Positions 15,055-23,065 of a stretch of 25,048 nt of DNA are shown here, in pieces. This DNA is from a virus. The notes beneath the pieces were generated by a model. It had not been told where the DNA came from and searched no databases. It was given only the letters and a program-made list of their open reading frames with translations. Position 1 is the first letter of the stretch. Each line of letters opens with the position of its first letter. Both the position numbers and the translations under genes were made by a program. The stretch is taken from IMG/VR virus record IMGVR_UViG_3300009130_000125, positions 1 through 25,048 of that record; one strand, given 5' to 3'.

Positions 15055-16461
15055 TCAAATATCCCTAGTAGATTCCCAAATATGTTTAACTACTGGGAAT
15101 CGTAGGCTGTAATCACCAGTCTTGGAGTTCTTCGACTCTTCGAAGTACTGAACCGTAATAGTACGTCCTACGATGAGTTCAGGATTGTGGTAGAAGTTCA
15201 TGCGCTGATCCAGTGTCCAGCCCGACCCGACACCAACCTCGGTACCTTTATGAACAATAATAGCCTTAGCTAATACTGGCACCTCAACCTCCTCACCATC
15301 TTTGATGATTCGACAATTCTCATTCATCTCAGTACCCACAACTTCATACTCGGCATCGTGGAATTTTTTAACCTTCAATAGATTATATGAACGCTTACCC
15401 TCATATGCAACATCCTTACGAACCATGATTCCCTCAAACCCTCGACGGTCGGCGTCATCCACCAATTCAGAGATGAAGTCCTCGTCGATTACCAAGGATT
15501 GCTCCAATACTGATAGGCACCCTAAACTCTCAGAACCACCAAATACATTATCCCTTAGGTTCTGGATTCTTTCTGAAAGGATTCTCTCACTGGTTAGTGA
15601 CTCAAACTCCTCCAATGTGAGACAATCAAATAGAACGTATTGAGGGTCTTCAATGGTATGATCCTTACGCTTAATCTCCTTCATTACCGCTTGGAAGTCT
15701 TCATTACCGTGCTCATCCATGATACACACCTCACCGTCAAATACTGTACTCTCGGTCAAACCAATTGAGAGGATTTGATCTTTGACCACCTGTAATGTCT
15801 CAAACTCATTACCCTCACGGGAATACATCTTAACCGTCTGTAGCTCGTGATTATAGATAGCAACGCAGCGCACACCATCGAGTTTACGTGAGCCGTACCA
15901 ATCCTCGGCCTCCCAATTAGCTCGCTTAGGATCGAAAGGTTGTGCCAGTGCCACCTTGAAGGTTGGGATCAACTTAGGGTAAATTTTGTTGATAGTAGAC
16001 TCGGATGCTCGGATCTTCATATTCTTATCAAGAATACTGAAAATGAGTTCCTCATAATCGGGGTAAAGACTAACCAAGCCATTCATGGCTGCACAGGCGT
16101 CATTCCCAGTAATTCGCTTCTCTGTTAGGTAATACAGTAGATCCCACAAATTGTTATAAGAAGGGTCACACAGGTGGTCATTCTTCTTACAGTTTGTAGA
16201 CTTTAAGTGGTATTTCCTGAACGGGTCTTGAGTGAACACTAGAGCCTTCTGTACGATTACATCACCACCCAGTTCCTTCAAAATCTCCACCTTATCCGTG
16301 GTTTTGGATGTAGCCTTCATTCGATCCACGAACTCTTGGATAGTCGCTAGTGATACCAACATGTCAGGGCACGGATCAACCGACTGAACAACGTTAGATC
16401 CCTCTACAGGACTGAACATGTCATCCATCACATCACCATTTTCAATTGTTTGTTTTTGCAT
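15055..16461 (-). CDS. ATP-dependent DNA ligase
   Basis: The 468-residue product (from ATG 16461) seals nicks through a ligase-AMP intermediate. Motif I is RKLDGVR with the adenylated lysine at 193; motif III FDGEV (241-245), the YVLFDCL region (276-281), motif IV GFEGIMVRK (341-349) and motif V LLKVKKF (361-367) follow in order. The C-terminal OB-fold includes VGSGWTLDQRMNFY and the family's FPVVKHIW ending. T4 DNA ligase is similar in size (487). The frame stays open to 16533, but that part covers a terminator and a promoter. A second ATG at 16428 (MDDMFSPVEG) is also possible, since the promoter would start RNA almost exactly at 16461. Confidence 0.93.
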   Translation of the reverse strand: MQKQTIENGDVMDDMFSPVEGSNVVQSVDPCPDMLVSLATIQEFVDRMKATSKTTDKVEILKELGGDVIVQKALVFTQDPFRKYHLKSTNCKKNDHLCDPSYNNLWDLLYYLTEKRITGNDACAAMNGLVSLYPDYEELIFSILDKNMKIRASESTINKIYPKLIPTFKVALAQPFDPKRANWEAEDWYGSRKLDGVRCVAIYNHELQTVKMYSREGNEFETLQVVKDQILSIGLTESTVFDGEVCIMDEHGNEDFQAVMKEIKRKDHTIEDPQYVLFDCLTLEEFESLTSERILSERIQNLRDNVFGGSESLGCLSVLEQSLVIDEDFISELVDDADRRGFEGIMVRKDVAYEGKRSYNLLKVKKFHDAEYEVVGTEMNENCRIIKDGEEVEVPVLAKAIIVHKGTEVGVGSGWTLDQRMNFYHNPELIVGRTITVQYFEESKNSKTGDYSLRFPVVKHIWESTRDI

Positions 16462-16497
16462 TGGATGTATACTACTCGAATTACCACCCACAGTCAA
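16462..16497 (-). promoter_or_regulatory. Sigma70-like promoter of the ligase gene
   Basis: On the minus strand TTGACT (16492-16497), a 17-nt spacer and TAGTAT (16469-16474) lie 7 nt before ATG 16461. The predicted transcript starts at or next to that ATG. It directly follows the upstream gene's terminator. Confidence 0.75.
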
Positions 16498-16498
16498 C

Positions 16499-16529
16499 AA
16501 AAAAAGGCGCACGGTTCGCACCGTACGCC
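16499..16529 (-). terminator. Rho-independent terminator after the upstream GNAT-like gene
   Basis: On the minus strand GGCGTACGGT and ACCGTGCGCC (16506-16529) form a 10-bp stem with one mismatch and a 4-nt loop, followed by seven T residues (16499-16505). It lies 15 nt past the stop at 16544. Confidence 0.88.
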
Positions 16530-16543
16530 ACACTACTATGAAA

Positions 16544-17137
16544 TTAGTTGCTCATGGATTTAGCCAAATCGTAGGCTTTATTCCAATCATCCATACGCAC
16601 TCCATCACCCTTTACTGCATCACTGGATGGGTCATATATGAAGAATGCTACGTCTGGTTTGGATGCCAACGAAGAACCTTCATCATCCCAACCAGATGGT
16701 GCGTAATCCGAAACAAAATCCAAACGTGCCACTGGCTTGTATCCGTTTTTAATGTAGATGTCTTCGAGGTGGGTAGCGTAAGCATCAAAGAATTTACCGC
16801 CGTGATCTCGACGAATTTTCTGAAGTACCTTCGAAGCACCTGATTTACCTGCGGTAGGATCCTTGAACAATCCACCCATGTAGCCATCCCCCTTAACGAA
16901 GGATCCTGCCGAATCATCGGTGGCGATGAATAGGTATCCACCACCGTCCAAGATGGACTGAGCACCTTCTGGTGTTAGGATATCTACTTGGTCCCTATCA
17001 GTGGTTCTTTTAGACATAGCGACGACCTGAGCCGCTACGAAACGATCAACGTCCGTAGTAGACTCAAAGTCCGATTCTTTATATGCCCCACCGATTGACT
17101 CAGTAACCTTCTGGATTGTATTAATGAACTTGCTCAT
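16544..17137 (-). CDS. GNAT-like small late protein, unknown
   Basis: The 197-residue product has an N-terminal helix (MSKFINTIQKVTESIGG) and then an alpha/beta domain with GYLFIATDDSAGSFVKGDG followed by YMGGLFKDP, then KVLQKIRRDHGGKFFDAYAT, IYIKNGYKPVARLDF and PDVAFFIYDP. This order resembles GNAT-fold proteins, but the acetyl-CoA loop is not clear, so activity is uncertain. ATG 17137 lies 5 nt after GATAAATA. The next gene upstream encodes another possible GNAT-like protein with a similar N-terminus. The late-type start and shared N-terminal helix suggest a protein packaged in the head; that is inference. Confidence 0.65.
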   Translation of the reverse strand: MSKFINTIQKVTESIGGAYKESDFESTTDVDRFVAAQVVAMSKRTTDRDQVDILTPEGAQSILDGGGYLFIATDDSAGSFVKGDGYMGGLFKDPTAGKSGASKVLQKIRRDHGGKFFDAYATHLEDIYIKNGYKPVARLDFVSDYAPSGWDDEGSSLASKPDVAFFIYDPSSDAVKGDGVRMDDWNKAYDLAKSMSN

Positions 17138-17150
17138 ATATTTATTTATC
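17138..17150 (-). promoter_or_regulatory. Late-promoter-like motif GATAAATA-N5-ATG
   Basis: GATAAATA at 17143-17150 precedes ATG 17137 by 5 nt and overlaps the TAA stop of the upstream gene. It differs from the T4 late consensus TATAAATA only in the first base. Confidence 0.65.
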
Positions 17151-17685
17151 TCTTAGTAAGCATGAAACGGTATCTACCAGATCCCATGGTGAAGTATTCA
17201 TCCATCTCCTCCACAGAATCAATAGATCCCACTTGCTTTGTTTCAGTATCAATAACACGTACATTCAAACTGTCAAACAATTTTTCGTAAAATTTGAAAC
17301 CATCATGTGTAAGCTGCTTGTCTGATATAATCACATTGAACTTAGGAATGAGGTAGTTGGTGTAAAACCTCCTAGCCAACCCCTTAGGTGCCAACTCGGA
17401 ATCCTGATATATGCTCTTCTCAAAAATACCGAACCCTTCGGAATATTCGAATGAACTATACAACACAGGGCGGTCACCAGAATCGGTGAGAAAAACATGT
17501 TTATATTTTCCACCATCAGACACCATCATATTATAGTCCTCAAACTCTCCGACCTTTCTAAGATCTTGACGCATCCTACTATACAACCCACTGAGGTCAA
17601 ATTTAGGAACCTTGGCGATCTCAGGTGATTCATTCATCACACCACCCTTCATCACCTTCCGTATAATTGATTTAAACTTGCTCAT
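17146..17685 (-). CDS. Second GNAT-like small late protein, unknown
   Basis: From ATG 17685 (MSKFKSIIRKVMKGGVMNES) the product has 179 residues; an ATG at 17709 would overlap the previous gene and the late motif. After a basic N-terminal helix comes an alpha/beta region with KHVFLTDSGDRPVLYSSFEY, LAPKGLARRFYTNYLIPKFN and LTHDGFKFYEKLF, an order seen in GNAT-like folds, without a clear acetyl-CoA loop. Both this and the following gene start MSKF-x3-I-x-KV, and both are preceded by an NATAAATA motif. They may be distant paralogues or only share the N-terminal targeting peptide. Function is unknown. Confidence 0.65.
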   Translation of the reverse strand: MSKFKSIIRKVMKGGVMNESPEIAKVPKFDLSGLYSRMRQDLRKVGEFEDYNMMVSDGGKYKHVFLTDSGDRPVLYSSFEYSEGFGIFEKSIYQDSELAPKGLARRFYTNYLIPKFNVIISDKQLTHDGFKFYEKLFDSLNVRVIDTETKQVGSIDSVEEMDEYFTMGSGRYRFMLTKR

Positions 17686-17698
17686 ACATGTATTTATA
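17686..17698 (-). promoter_or_regulatory. Perfect T4-type late promoter motif TATAAATA-N5-ATG
   Basis: TATAAATA at 17691-17698 equals the T4 late -10 consensus and is followed by CATGT and ATG 17685. It contains the TAA stop of the homing-endonuclease gene. Confidence 0.7.
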
Positions 17699-19556
17699 AA
17701 TTTACGCATTTATCAACATCATATTCAAACTTGTAATTACCACAATCGAATATTCTAAAATATCCCCTACTCTCCATTATCTGTCTCTCGGTCTTATCTT
17801 TATCGAACCCCTGTTCCACCAACTTGTGCTTTGCAAAATTGTATCTGTGGTATCGTCTTAAATTTTTAGTCCAGAAGTAGTTGGGTTTAGTGCGATGAAC
17901 CAACTCAAATCCTAAAGTCTCGTACAAACCACCGTCACTATATCTCATATCTGCGAATGTGATCACCTTACGAGGTTTATAGGTTCTTAGAAAATATTTA
18001 TATAATTTCGATGCACCCCCTACTACGGTGGTGTTGAGTTTATTACAGAATCTTATCATCTCAAATTCACCCTCCATACCCTTGGAACCCAAAGCAATTC
18101 TCGGTGGAGAGAAAGTCATAATAGACACCAACTCACCATCCAATTTCAGACCCAACTTAATCTTGGCTCTACATGATCCTTGGAGGTGATTTTTATCGCA
18201 GAAATCCGAACTCTCTGCTGGGGTCAATTCCACAACCTTGGTGTTTCTAGCATACACTCTTCGATCCACTGATCCTAGTTTACTACTTATCACCGATTTC
18301 ACGATTTCCTTCTTAAAGGCCCACTCATCTTCGAATATATGTATTAGCTGTATACCCATATTACTACATGCTATGGTCTTCTGTAGGTGATAATCCATAC
18401 CCCTGAATTTCTCAGAATGCCAGTACAATCCATTGAACTCAATAGCTAGGTTTGATTGTCCAACGAATATATCCAGTTCCTTGTTACCGTCTATGATGGT
18501 CTTATTGGCACTTGTCACACCACTTATGGATTCCACATATTCCAATAGTTCCGTCTCGGCTAAAGATCTTGAGGAATTACACCTAGGACATCCATACCCC
18601 TCGGTTAATCTCTGGGATCGTATTCTGAACTTACCGTGCTCATTACAGATAACTTCCACATCAACGTCATACCCACCGTATTCGACATTAGTTAAGTCGT
18701 ACCTGTCACCGTGTACCTTCTTGACATTATCCAAGTATTGATCATTGGTCAGCATCATAGATACAGACTTGGCTTCATTGCTACACTTTTTACACCCGCT
18801 ATGTTTGTGTATGTGATCAGACAGTCTACATTTGAAAACACCATGGTCTGGGCAAATGATACTAACCACATCCTTGGATTTCACACCACTTTTTATGAGG
18901 GAGTAGTCATACTTACCACCATGAACCTCCACACAATCAGCTATGTATTCATCCCTACTCTTCTTAGGGGCTTTATTAGAATCCCACGCAGTACATTTAC
19001 ACTTGTACTGAGCTGATGCCGTAGGGGTACGCCTAAATACACCCCTACATGTGGTACAGAGTATGGAACACTCGGTAGACATACCTTGATACCCGCCAAT
19101 TATACGCCACCCATTCTCCCTCACCGAATCTTCGGCAAATTTCAATGGCTTTACTTTATCCTGATTCTTTTTTTCAGAATGACATTTAGGACACCCACCA
19201 CCCTCCTTATGGAGGTAAACTTTGGTAGTAAAACTACCGTGGTGGGGACACACCACTTCGATATCCTGTCGACTGTTAGCAATTTTATCGATTCTACTAT
19301 AGTCATATGTATCACCATGGCGATCTCTAAACTTATCAATATGGTAATCCAGTGGTTTAAGAGAAGCACACTTCTTACATCCAAAACCTTTCGCATGGGA
19401 ACTAGCCAACTGGTCAAACTCCCCGTGTATTGGACATTTAATACGCATAACAGTGGAGGAATTTTTAAATTCCGAGAGATTGAGATACTCATATTTATCC
19501 CCGTGTTTCCCTTTAGATCTCTCCAAGAAAACCTCCACTGTCATTCGCTTAGCCAT
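17694..19556 (-). CDS. Homing-endonuclease-like protein: zinc-finger array plus Vsr-like nuclease domain
   Basis: The 620-residue product has an N-terminal array of treble-clef-like modules of type CP-x-HG-x(n)-C-x2-C: Cys41/His44-Cys60/Cys63, Cys103/His106-Cys122/Cys125, a divergent module at 163-188, Cys235/His238-Cys255/Cys258 and Cys304/His307-Cys323/Cys326. Several are preceded by a VHG-x-KYDY-like phrase. Residues about 330-430 resemble a Vsr-like/PD-(D/E)XK nuclease (ETELLEYV, LDIFV with Asp362, AIEFNGLYWHSE with Glu373 and His380, IHIFEDEW). The C-terminal 190 residues (ARNTKVVEL to YKFEYDV) form a further domain typical of phage proteins of this kind. It starts 2 nt after nrdB, a gene often targeted by phage mobile endonucleases. 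No Shine-Dalgarno sequence is present. Homing activity is inference. Confidence 0.8.
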   Translation of the reverse strand: MAKRMTVEVFLERSKGKHGDKYEYLNLSEFKNSSTVMRIKCPIHGEFDQLASSHAKGFGCKKCASLKPLDYHIDKFRDRHGDTYDYSRIDKIANSRQDIEVVCPHHGSFTTKVYLHKEGGGCPKCHSEKKNQDKVKPLKFAEDSVRENGWRIIGGYQGMSTECSILCTTCRGVFRRTPTASAQYKCKCTAWDSNKAPKKSRDEYIADCVEVHGGKYDYSLIKSGVKSKDVVSIICPDHGVFKCRLSDHIHKHSGCKKCSNEAKSVSMMLTNDQYLDNVKKVHGDRYDLTNVEYGGYDVDVEVICNEHGKFRIRSQRLTEGYGCPRCNSSRSLAETELLEYVESISGVTSANKTIIDGNKELDIFVGQSNLAIEFNGLYWHSEKFRGMDYHLQKTIACSNMGIQLIHIFEDEWAFKKEIVKSVISSKLGSVDRRVYARNTKVVELTPAESSDFCDKNHLQGSCRAKIKLGLKLDGELVSIMTFSPPRIALGSKGMEGEFEMIRFCNKLNTTVVGGASKLYKYFLRTYKPRKVITFADMRYSDGGLYETLGFELVHRTKPNYFWTKNLRRYHRYNFAKHKLVEQGFDKDKTERQIMESRGYFRIFDCGNYKFEYDVDKCVNL

Positions 19557-19558
19557 TA

Positions 19559-20623
19559 TTAAAAGTCCAAAGATCCTAGAGATGATGCTAGGTCATTGGT
19601 TGTGTTCAGTTTTTTATATGAAATAATTTGAGACTCCTGTGGTGCCACTTGAACCCTACTAGAATCTAGGAATTCGTTCAACCAGCTTAGTGGGTTGGTT
19701 TTCACCTCTGGGAAGGGTGGTTCATAACCCAAACTTCTCATTCTGTTGTTGATATTCCAATCAACATAACCATTTAATGAAGACTTTGTCAAGCCCACCA
19801 TCTCACCTTTAGAGAATAAATAATCAGACCACTCGTGTTCAAAATCCCTCGCAGTGAGGTATGCCTCCTTGATGAAATCCTCGTGTTCAATCATGATTTC
19901 CTGAAACCCCTCAGAAGGATCACTCTTCCAGTTATTTAGGATGTTTTGTGTGAGGGCTGCATGCTCATTCTCGTCACGCTTGATAAGGCTGATGATTTTA
20001 CCATTAGCCTGCATCTTACCATTCTTGGCAAAGAAGAAACTACATGCGAATGACGTGTAGAATAGAACACCTTCAGCAATCTGTAGTGCTAGGACGGCTT
20101 TGAACAATTTTACTTTATCACAATCGTCTTCCCTCTCCCCCATCAACTCATTGAAGGGTTCGATGATAGAAGCCATCCGTTTAACCAGTTGTGGATCATC
20201 CAAAATGGAGTCAAAAAATGGTTTAGGATCTTTCGTAATCCCTTTAAGTACATGGGTATAGCTCTCGGAATGTAAATTCTCCACCATACCCCAAACATTA
20301 CATGCGTACTCCAATTCCGCATTAGTGACGTGTCGTTTCAGAAGGTCAATACTTCTACTCAGAAGTGAGTCCCCAGCAGTCTGGAATCTAAGATTGGACT
20401 CGAATATGAATCGCTCCACCTCGTTCAGAGACTCGTAACTTGATAAATCAGGTGTCATATCAATCTCCTGAGGTCGCCACAGGTTGGATATTTGCACATC
20501 ATAGGATCGAGCAAATTTTGGATATTTCACTACATCGAATCTCTGGATACCAAGAGGCTCCCCGAAGAACATGGGCTCTGCTAGTGCATCCCTACTTTTT
20601 AGGTTTAATACTGTATCAGTCAT
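19559..20623 (-). CDS. nrdB: Class Ia-type ribonucleotide reductase small subunit (R2)
   Basis: The 354-residue product carries the diiron and tyrosyl-radical site that activates NrdA for NDP reduction. Expected residues are all visible: Asp85 (QTAGDS), Glu115 and His118 (GMVENLHSESYTH), the radical Tyr122, Glu184 (QIAEG), Glu218 and His221 (KRDENEH). The C-terminal tail (LASSLGSLDF) is the segment that docks to NrdA in this family. Length is close to E. coli NrdB (376). It follows nrdA after a terminator and has its own promoter with a perfect palindrome inside the spacer. The Vsr-like homing gene follows immediately. Confidence 0.96.
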   Translation of the reverse strand: MTDTVLNLKSRDALAEPMFFGEPLGIQRFDVVKYPKFARSYDVQISNLWRPQEIDMTPDLSSYESLNEVERFIFESNLRFQTAGDSLLSRSIDLLKRHVTNAELEYACNVWGMVENLHSESYTHVLKGITKDPKPFFDSILDDPQLVKRMASIIEPFNELMGEREDDCDKVKLFKAVLALQIAEGVLFYTSFACSFFFAKNGKMQANGKIISLIKRDENEHAALTQNILNNWKSDPSEGFQEIMIEHEDFIKEAYLTARDFEHEWSDYLFSKGEMVGLTKSSLNGYVDWNINNRMRSLGYEPPFPEVKTNPLSWLNEFLDSSRVQVAPQESQIISYKKLNTTNDLASSLGSLDF

Positions 20624-20631
20624 AGTTATAA

Positions 20632-20661
20632 ATAATATAACATTTCATATGTTATAGTCAA
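20632..20661 (-). promoter_or_regulatory. nrdB promoter
   Basis: TTGACT (20656-20661) pairs with TATATT at 16-nt spacing (20634-20639) or TATTAT at 18-nt spacing (20632-20637). The leader to ATG 20623 would be only a few nucleotides. Confidence 0.65.
20636..20656. promoter_or_regulatory. Palindromic operator candidate in the nrdB promoter
   Basis: TATAACAT-TTCAT-ATGTTATA is a perfect 8-bp inverted repeat with a 5-nt centre filling the space between the -35 and -10 boxes. A protein bound here would block RNA polymerase. It does not match the NrdR box as I know it. Confidence 0.5.
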
Positions 20662-20662
20662 T

Positions 20663-20689
20663 AAAAGCGGCAGGGTTTCCACCGCTTTT
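20663..20689 (-). terminator. Terminator between nrdA and nrdB
   Basis: AAAAGCGG (20663-20670) and CCGCTTTT (20682-20689) form a perfect 8-bp stem with a further GG/CC pair inside. T runs occur on both sides. It lies about 20 nt past the nrdA stop and just before the nrdB -35 box. Confidence 0.8.
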
Positions 20690-20706
20690 GTTAGTTTTTT
20701 AATTAG

Positions 20707-22968
20707 TTAAAGTGAACAACCACCACCATCACAACCTGAGGCTTCAGTGGTTGCATGATCCACGTCACCATCGAAGGTGTTGTGGTAATAGAATGTCCTC
20801 CAACCTAGTTTAGTAGCTGTGAGAATATCTTGGATGATCCTAGCCTGTGGAATCACACCACCTTGGAATTTTTGAGGATTGTAACTCATATTACCACTAA
20901 CTCCCATATCACACCACTTGGTAATAACCGCCACACATTTGATGTGACCATCATTATTCTCTTGGTCAAAAAGTCTAACGTAGTTATCCTTATTCTTTTT
21001 GTAATTTGGTGCCACTACGATGGTGGTAGCGGTCTTAGAGGTCTTGTATGAGATAAGATCGCGTACTGGATCAATACCAGATGTACTACCCTGAATCACA
21101 CTAGATGCCTCACAAGGCATGAAGCATGAGACTGTACAGTTACGCATACCGTGCTTGAGTACTTCGCCCTCCAGAGCTTTCCAATCCTTCTTGTGCTCAG
21201 GTGGTACAATGGCGTCTACGTTTTTGTTGTAGCGATCAACTGGCATGATACCTTGTGAGTATTTAGAGGCTGCGAAATCTTCACAAGCACCTCGTTCCTT
21301 AGCCAATTCGACAGAAGCCTCGATGAGGTAGTATTGCTGCTTCTCCAAGAAGTCAGAAATCACTTGTGGTGCCTCTGGGGACTCATGATGCAAACCTTGG
21401 TTTGCGAGCCACCCTGCAAGGTTGCTCACACCAACACCGATAGATCTCTTCCTCTTTGCGAATCGCTCACAGGCGGGTACAGCATACTCTTGGATATCAA
21501 TGATATTATCGAGCATTCTTACAACCTTGAAACAAGTATCTCGGTGATCCTCATCACTCTCAATTTCAAGCATGTTGATAGCAGAGAGAACACAAACACC
21601 AGTTTCAGCCTCAGGATCTCCTGTAAATCGTTCAGGTTTAAGGGGAAATGTTACCTCTTGGCACAAGTTATATCCCTCGACCTTATCAGCCCAAGCTGAG
21701 TAACTATTGGCTTCATCGATATTCATCAAGTAGATTCGACCCGTTTCACTCCTCTGTTTAGCGAACAAGGAGAAGAAACGCTCTGCGGTGATTTTCTTGG
21801 CATCTGGGTTATCAGCCTCCCAAGATTCATATACCTCATTGAAGTGTGGCAGTCCGAATGCGGCGTATACCTCTGGTGCCATCTTCTCACTACATAATGT
21901 GATGGAACCGCCTGAAAGTAGACGCTTGTAGAAAATATTGGATACACAAATTGAATAATCCAAATATTCAACCTTACGTTCCTCGGTCATCAAGTTATCC
22001 TTGAGTTGTAGGATGGACTCAATCTCTGGGTGGAAAATGTTGAAGGTTACGGTACCCGCACCTCGACGTGCACCACCCTGCTGACAGGAGTGGATAGTGG
22101 ATTGGAACATCTTAAGCCAAGGGATCACACCAGTGTGTAGTGTCTCACCATTGTTGATAGGCTCATTGATACCACGAAGTCGTGATGCAATCAGACCAAT
22201 ACCATACTTGTCACAGGTCACCATACCACTAGCGGTATTTGCCGCGAATAGTGAACCTTTGGTGTCTTCGATGTCGATAATACAACAAGAAGAGTAACTC
22301 TTGGTATTTGTTCGAGCCCCCGCCACAATTGGCGTGGATAGGTTTGGTTTAAACTTCGAGAATTTGTCGTAGAACGCCTTGACGGTGTTAACACGCTTAC
22401 GTGGCTTCTCGTTCACACATAGAGCCATAGCTTGGAGGATGTATGCAAACTGTGGGGTCTCAATAATCTCACCAGTGGATCGATCTTGAACTAGGTACTT
22501 CTCCATCATCTGAACAATACCACCGTACTGGAACTTAAAGTCCCTGTCATGACAAATGAATTCGTCAATCTTGTTGATCTGACTTCTTGAGTAGATCTTA
22601 AGCAAATCCCCTGAATAGAATCCTCGCTTAACACCACTCTTTAGATGATCGTACAATTTAGGGGCGTTCTTACCACCCCAAACCTCTTTACGAAGTTTGT
22701 AGTTTAAGAGGCTTGCCGCAACTTTAGCATAGTTTACCTCTTGATCAATTAGACTTGCTGCCGATTCTACGAGAATTTTATGAATATCACTTGATTTGAT
22801 CCCATTGAAAATATTCAACTTAGCATTGTACAATATATGATCAGGAACCACATCCTCAACTCCCTCACACGCCCATTCCAACATTTTGTTTATCTTATCA
22901 ATTCGGAATGTGTCGGTCACTCCTTCTCTCTTTACAATTTCAATCTTGTGTTCTTCCATATCAGTCAT
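20707..22968 (-). CDS. nrdA: Class Ia-type ribonucleotide reductase large subunit (R1)
   Basis: The 753-residue product is the catalytic subunit that reduces NDPs to dNDPs. An N-terminal ATP-cone (IEIVKREGVTDTFRIDKINK, about 9-90) indicates allosteric activity control. The redox cysteines are Cys228 (SYSSCC) and Cys459 (GVCVLSAIN); the thiyl-radical cysteine is Cys436 in NLCQE. The C-terminal shuttle pair is Cys746 and Cys751 (SGCDGGGCSL). Length matches E. coli NrdA (761). ATG 22968 lies 3 nt after the -10 box, so a second in-frame ATG 9 nt on (MEEHKIEI) may be the one used. Its own terminator separates it from nrdB, unlike the usual single nrdAB transcript. Confidence 0.96.
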   Translation of the reverse strand: MTDMEEHKIEIVKREGVTDTFRIDKINKMLEWACEGVEDVVPDHILYNAKLNIFNGIKSSDIHKILVESAASLIDQEVNYAKVAASLLNYKLRKEVWGGKNAPKLYDHLKSGVKRGFYSGDLLKIYSRSQINKIDEFICHDRDFKFQYGGIVQMMEKYLVQDRSTGEIIETPQFAYILQAMALCVNEKPRKRVNTVKAFYDKFSKFKPNLSTPIVAGARTNTKSYSSCCIIDIEDTKGSLFAANTASGMVTCDKYGIGLIASRLRGINEPINNGETLHTGVIPWLKMFQSTIHSCQQGGARRGAGTVTFNIFHPEIESILQLKDNLMTEERKVEYLDYSICVSNIFYKRLLSGGSITLCSEKMAPEVYAAFGLPHFNEVYESWEADNPDAKKITAERFFSLFAKQRSETGRIYLMNIDEANSYSAWADKVEGYNLCQEVTFPLKPERFTGDPEAETGVCVLSAINMLEIESDEDHRDTCFKVVRMLDNIIDIQEYAVPACERFAKRKRSIGVGVSNLAGWLANQGLHHESPEAPQVISDFLEKQQYYLIEASVELAKERGACEDFAASKYSQGIMPVDRYNKNVDAIVPPEHKKDWKALEGEVLKHGMRNCTVSCFMPCEASSVIQGSTSGIDPVRDLISYKTSKTATTIVVAPNYKKNKDNYVRLFDQENNDGHIKCVAVITKWCDMGVSGNMSYNPQKFQGGVIPQARIIQDILTATKLGWRTFYYHNTFDGDVDHATTEASGCDGGGCSL

Positions 22969-22971
22969 AAT

Positions 22972-23000
22972 ATTGTATAAAATAATTACAACCGAGTCAA
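22972..23000 (-). promoter_or_regulatory. Sigma70-like promoter of nrdA
   Basis: TTGACT (22995-23000), a 17-nt spacer and TACAAT (22972-22977) lie 3 nt before ATG 22968. This is among the best sigma70 matches in the window. Confidence 0.8.
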
Positions 23001-23023
23001 TACGGAAATGACAAAATTATTCA

Positions 23024-23045
23024 CCCTAAAAAATTATTTTTAGGG
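23024..23045 (-). terminator. AT-rich hairpin after the PKD/propeller gene
   Basis: CCCTAAAAA-ATTA-TTTTTAGGG is a perfect 9-bp inverted repeat about 20 nt past the stop at 23066 and before the nrdA promoter. A second small hairpin (GGGTA-CCGT-TACCC, 23044-23057) abuts it. No long T tail follows, so termination is likely but not certain. Confidence 0.5.
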
Positions 23046-23065
23046 GTACCGTTACCCTAGTGGAA

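Noticed and set aside
16462-16533. N-terminal extension of the ligase to 16533
   Set aside because: It would translate through the upstream terminator and the ligase promoter itself.
17995-18002. TATAAATA on the minus strand inside the homing-endonuclease gene
   Set aside because: Internal to conserved coding sequence with no suitable start downstream.
20626-20633. TATAAATA on the plus strand in the nrdA-nrdB gap
   Set aside because: It points away from both genes, and no plus-strand gene follows.
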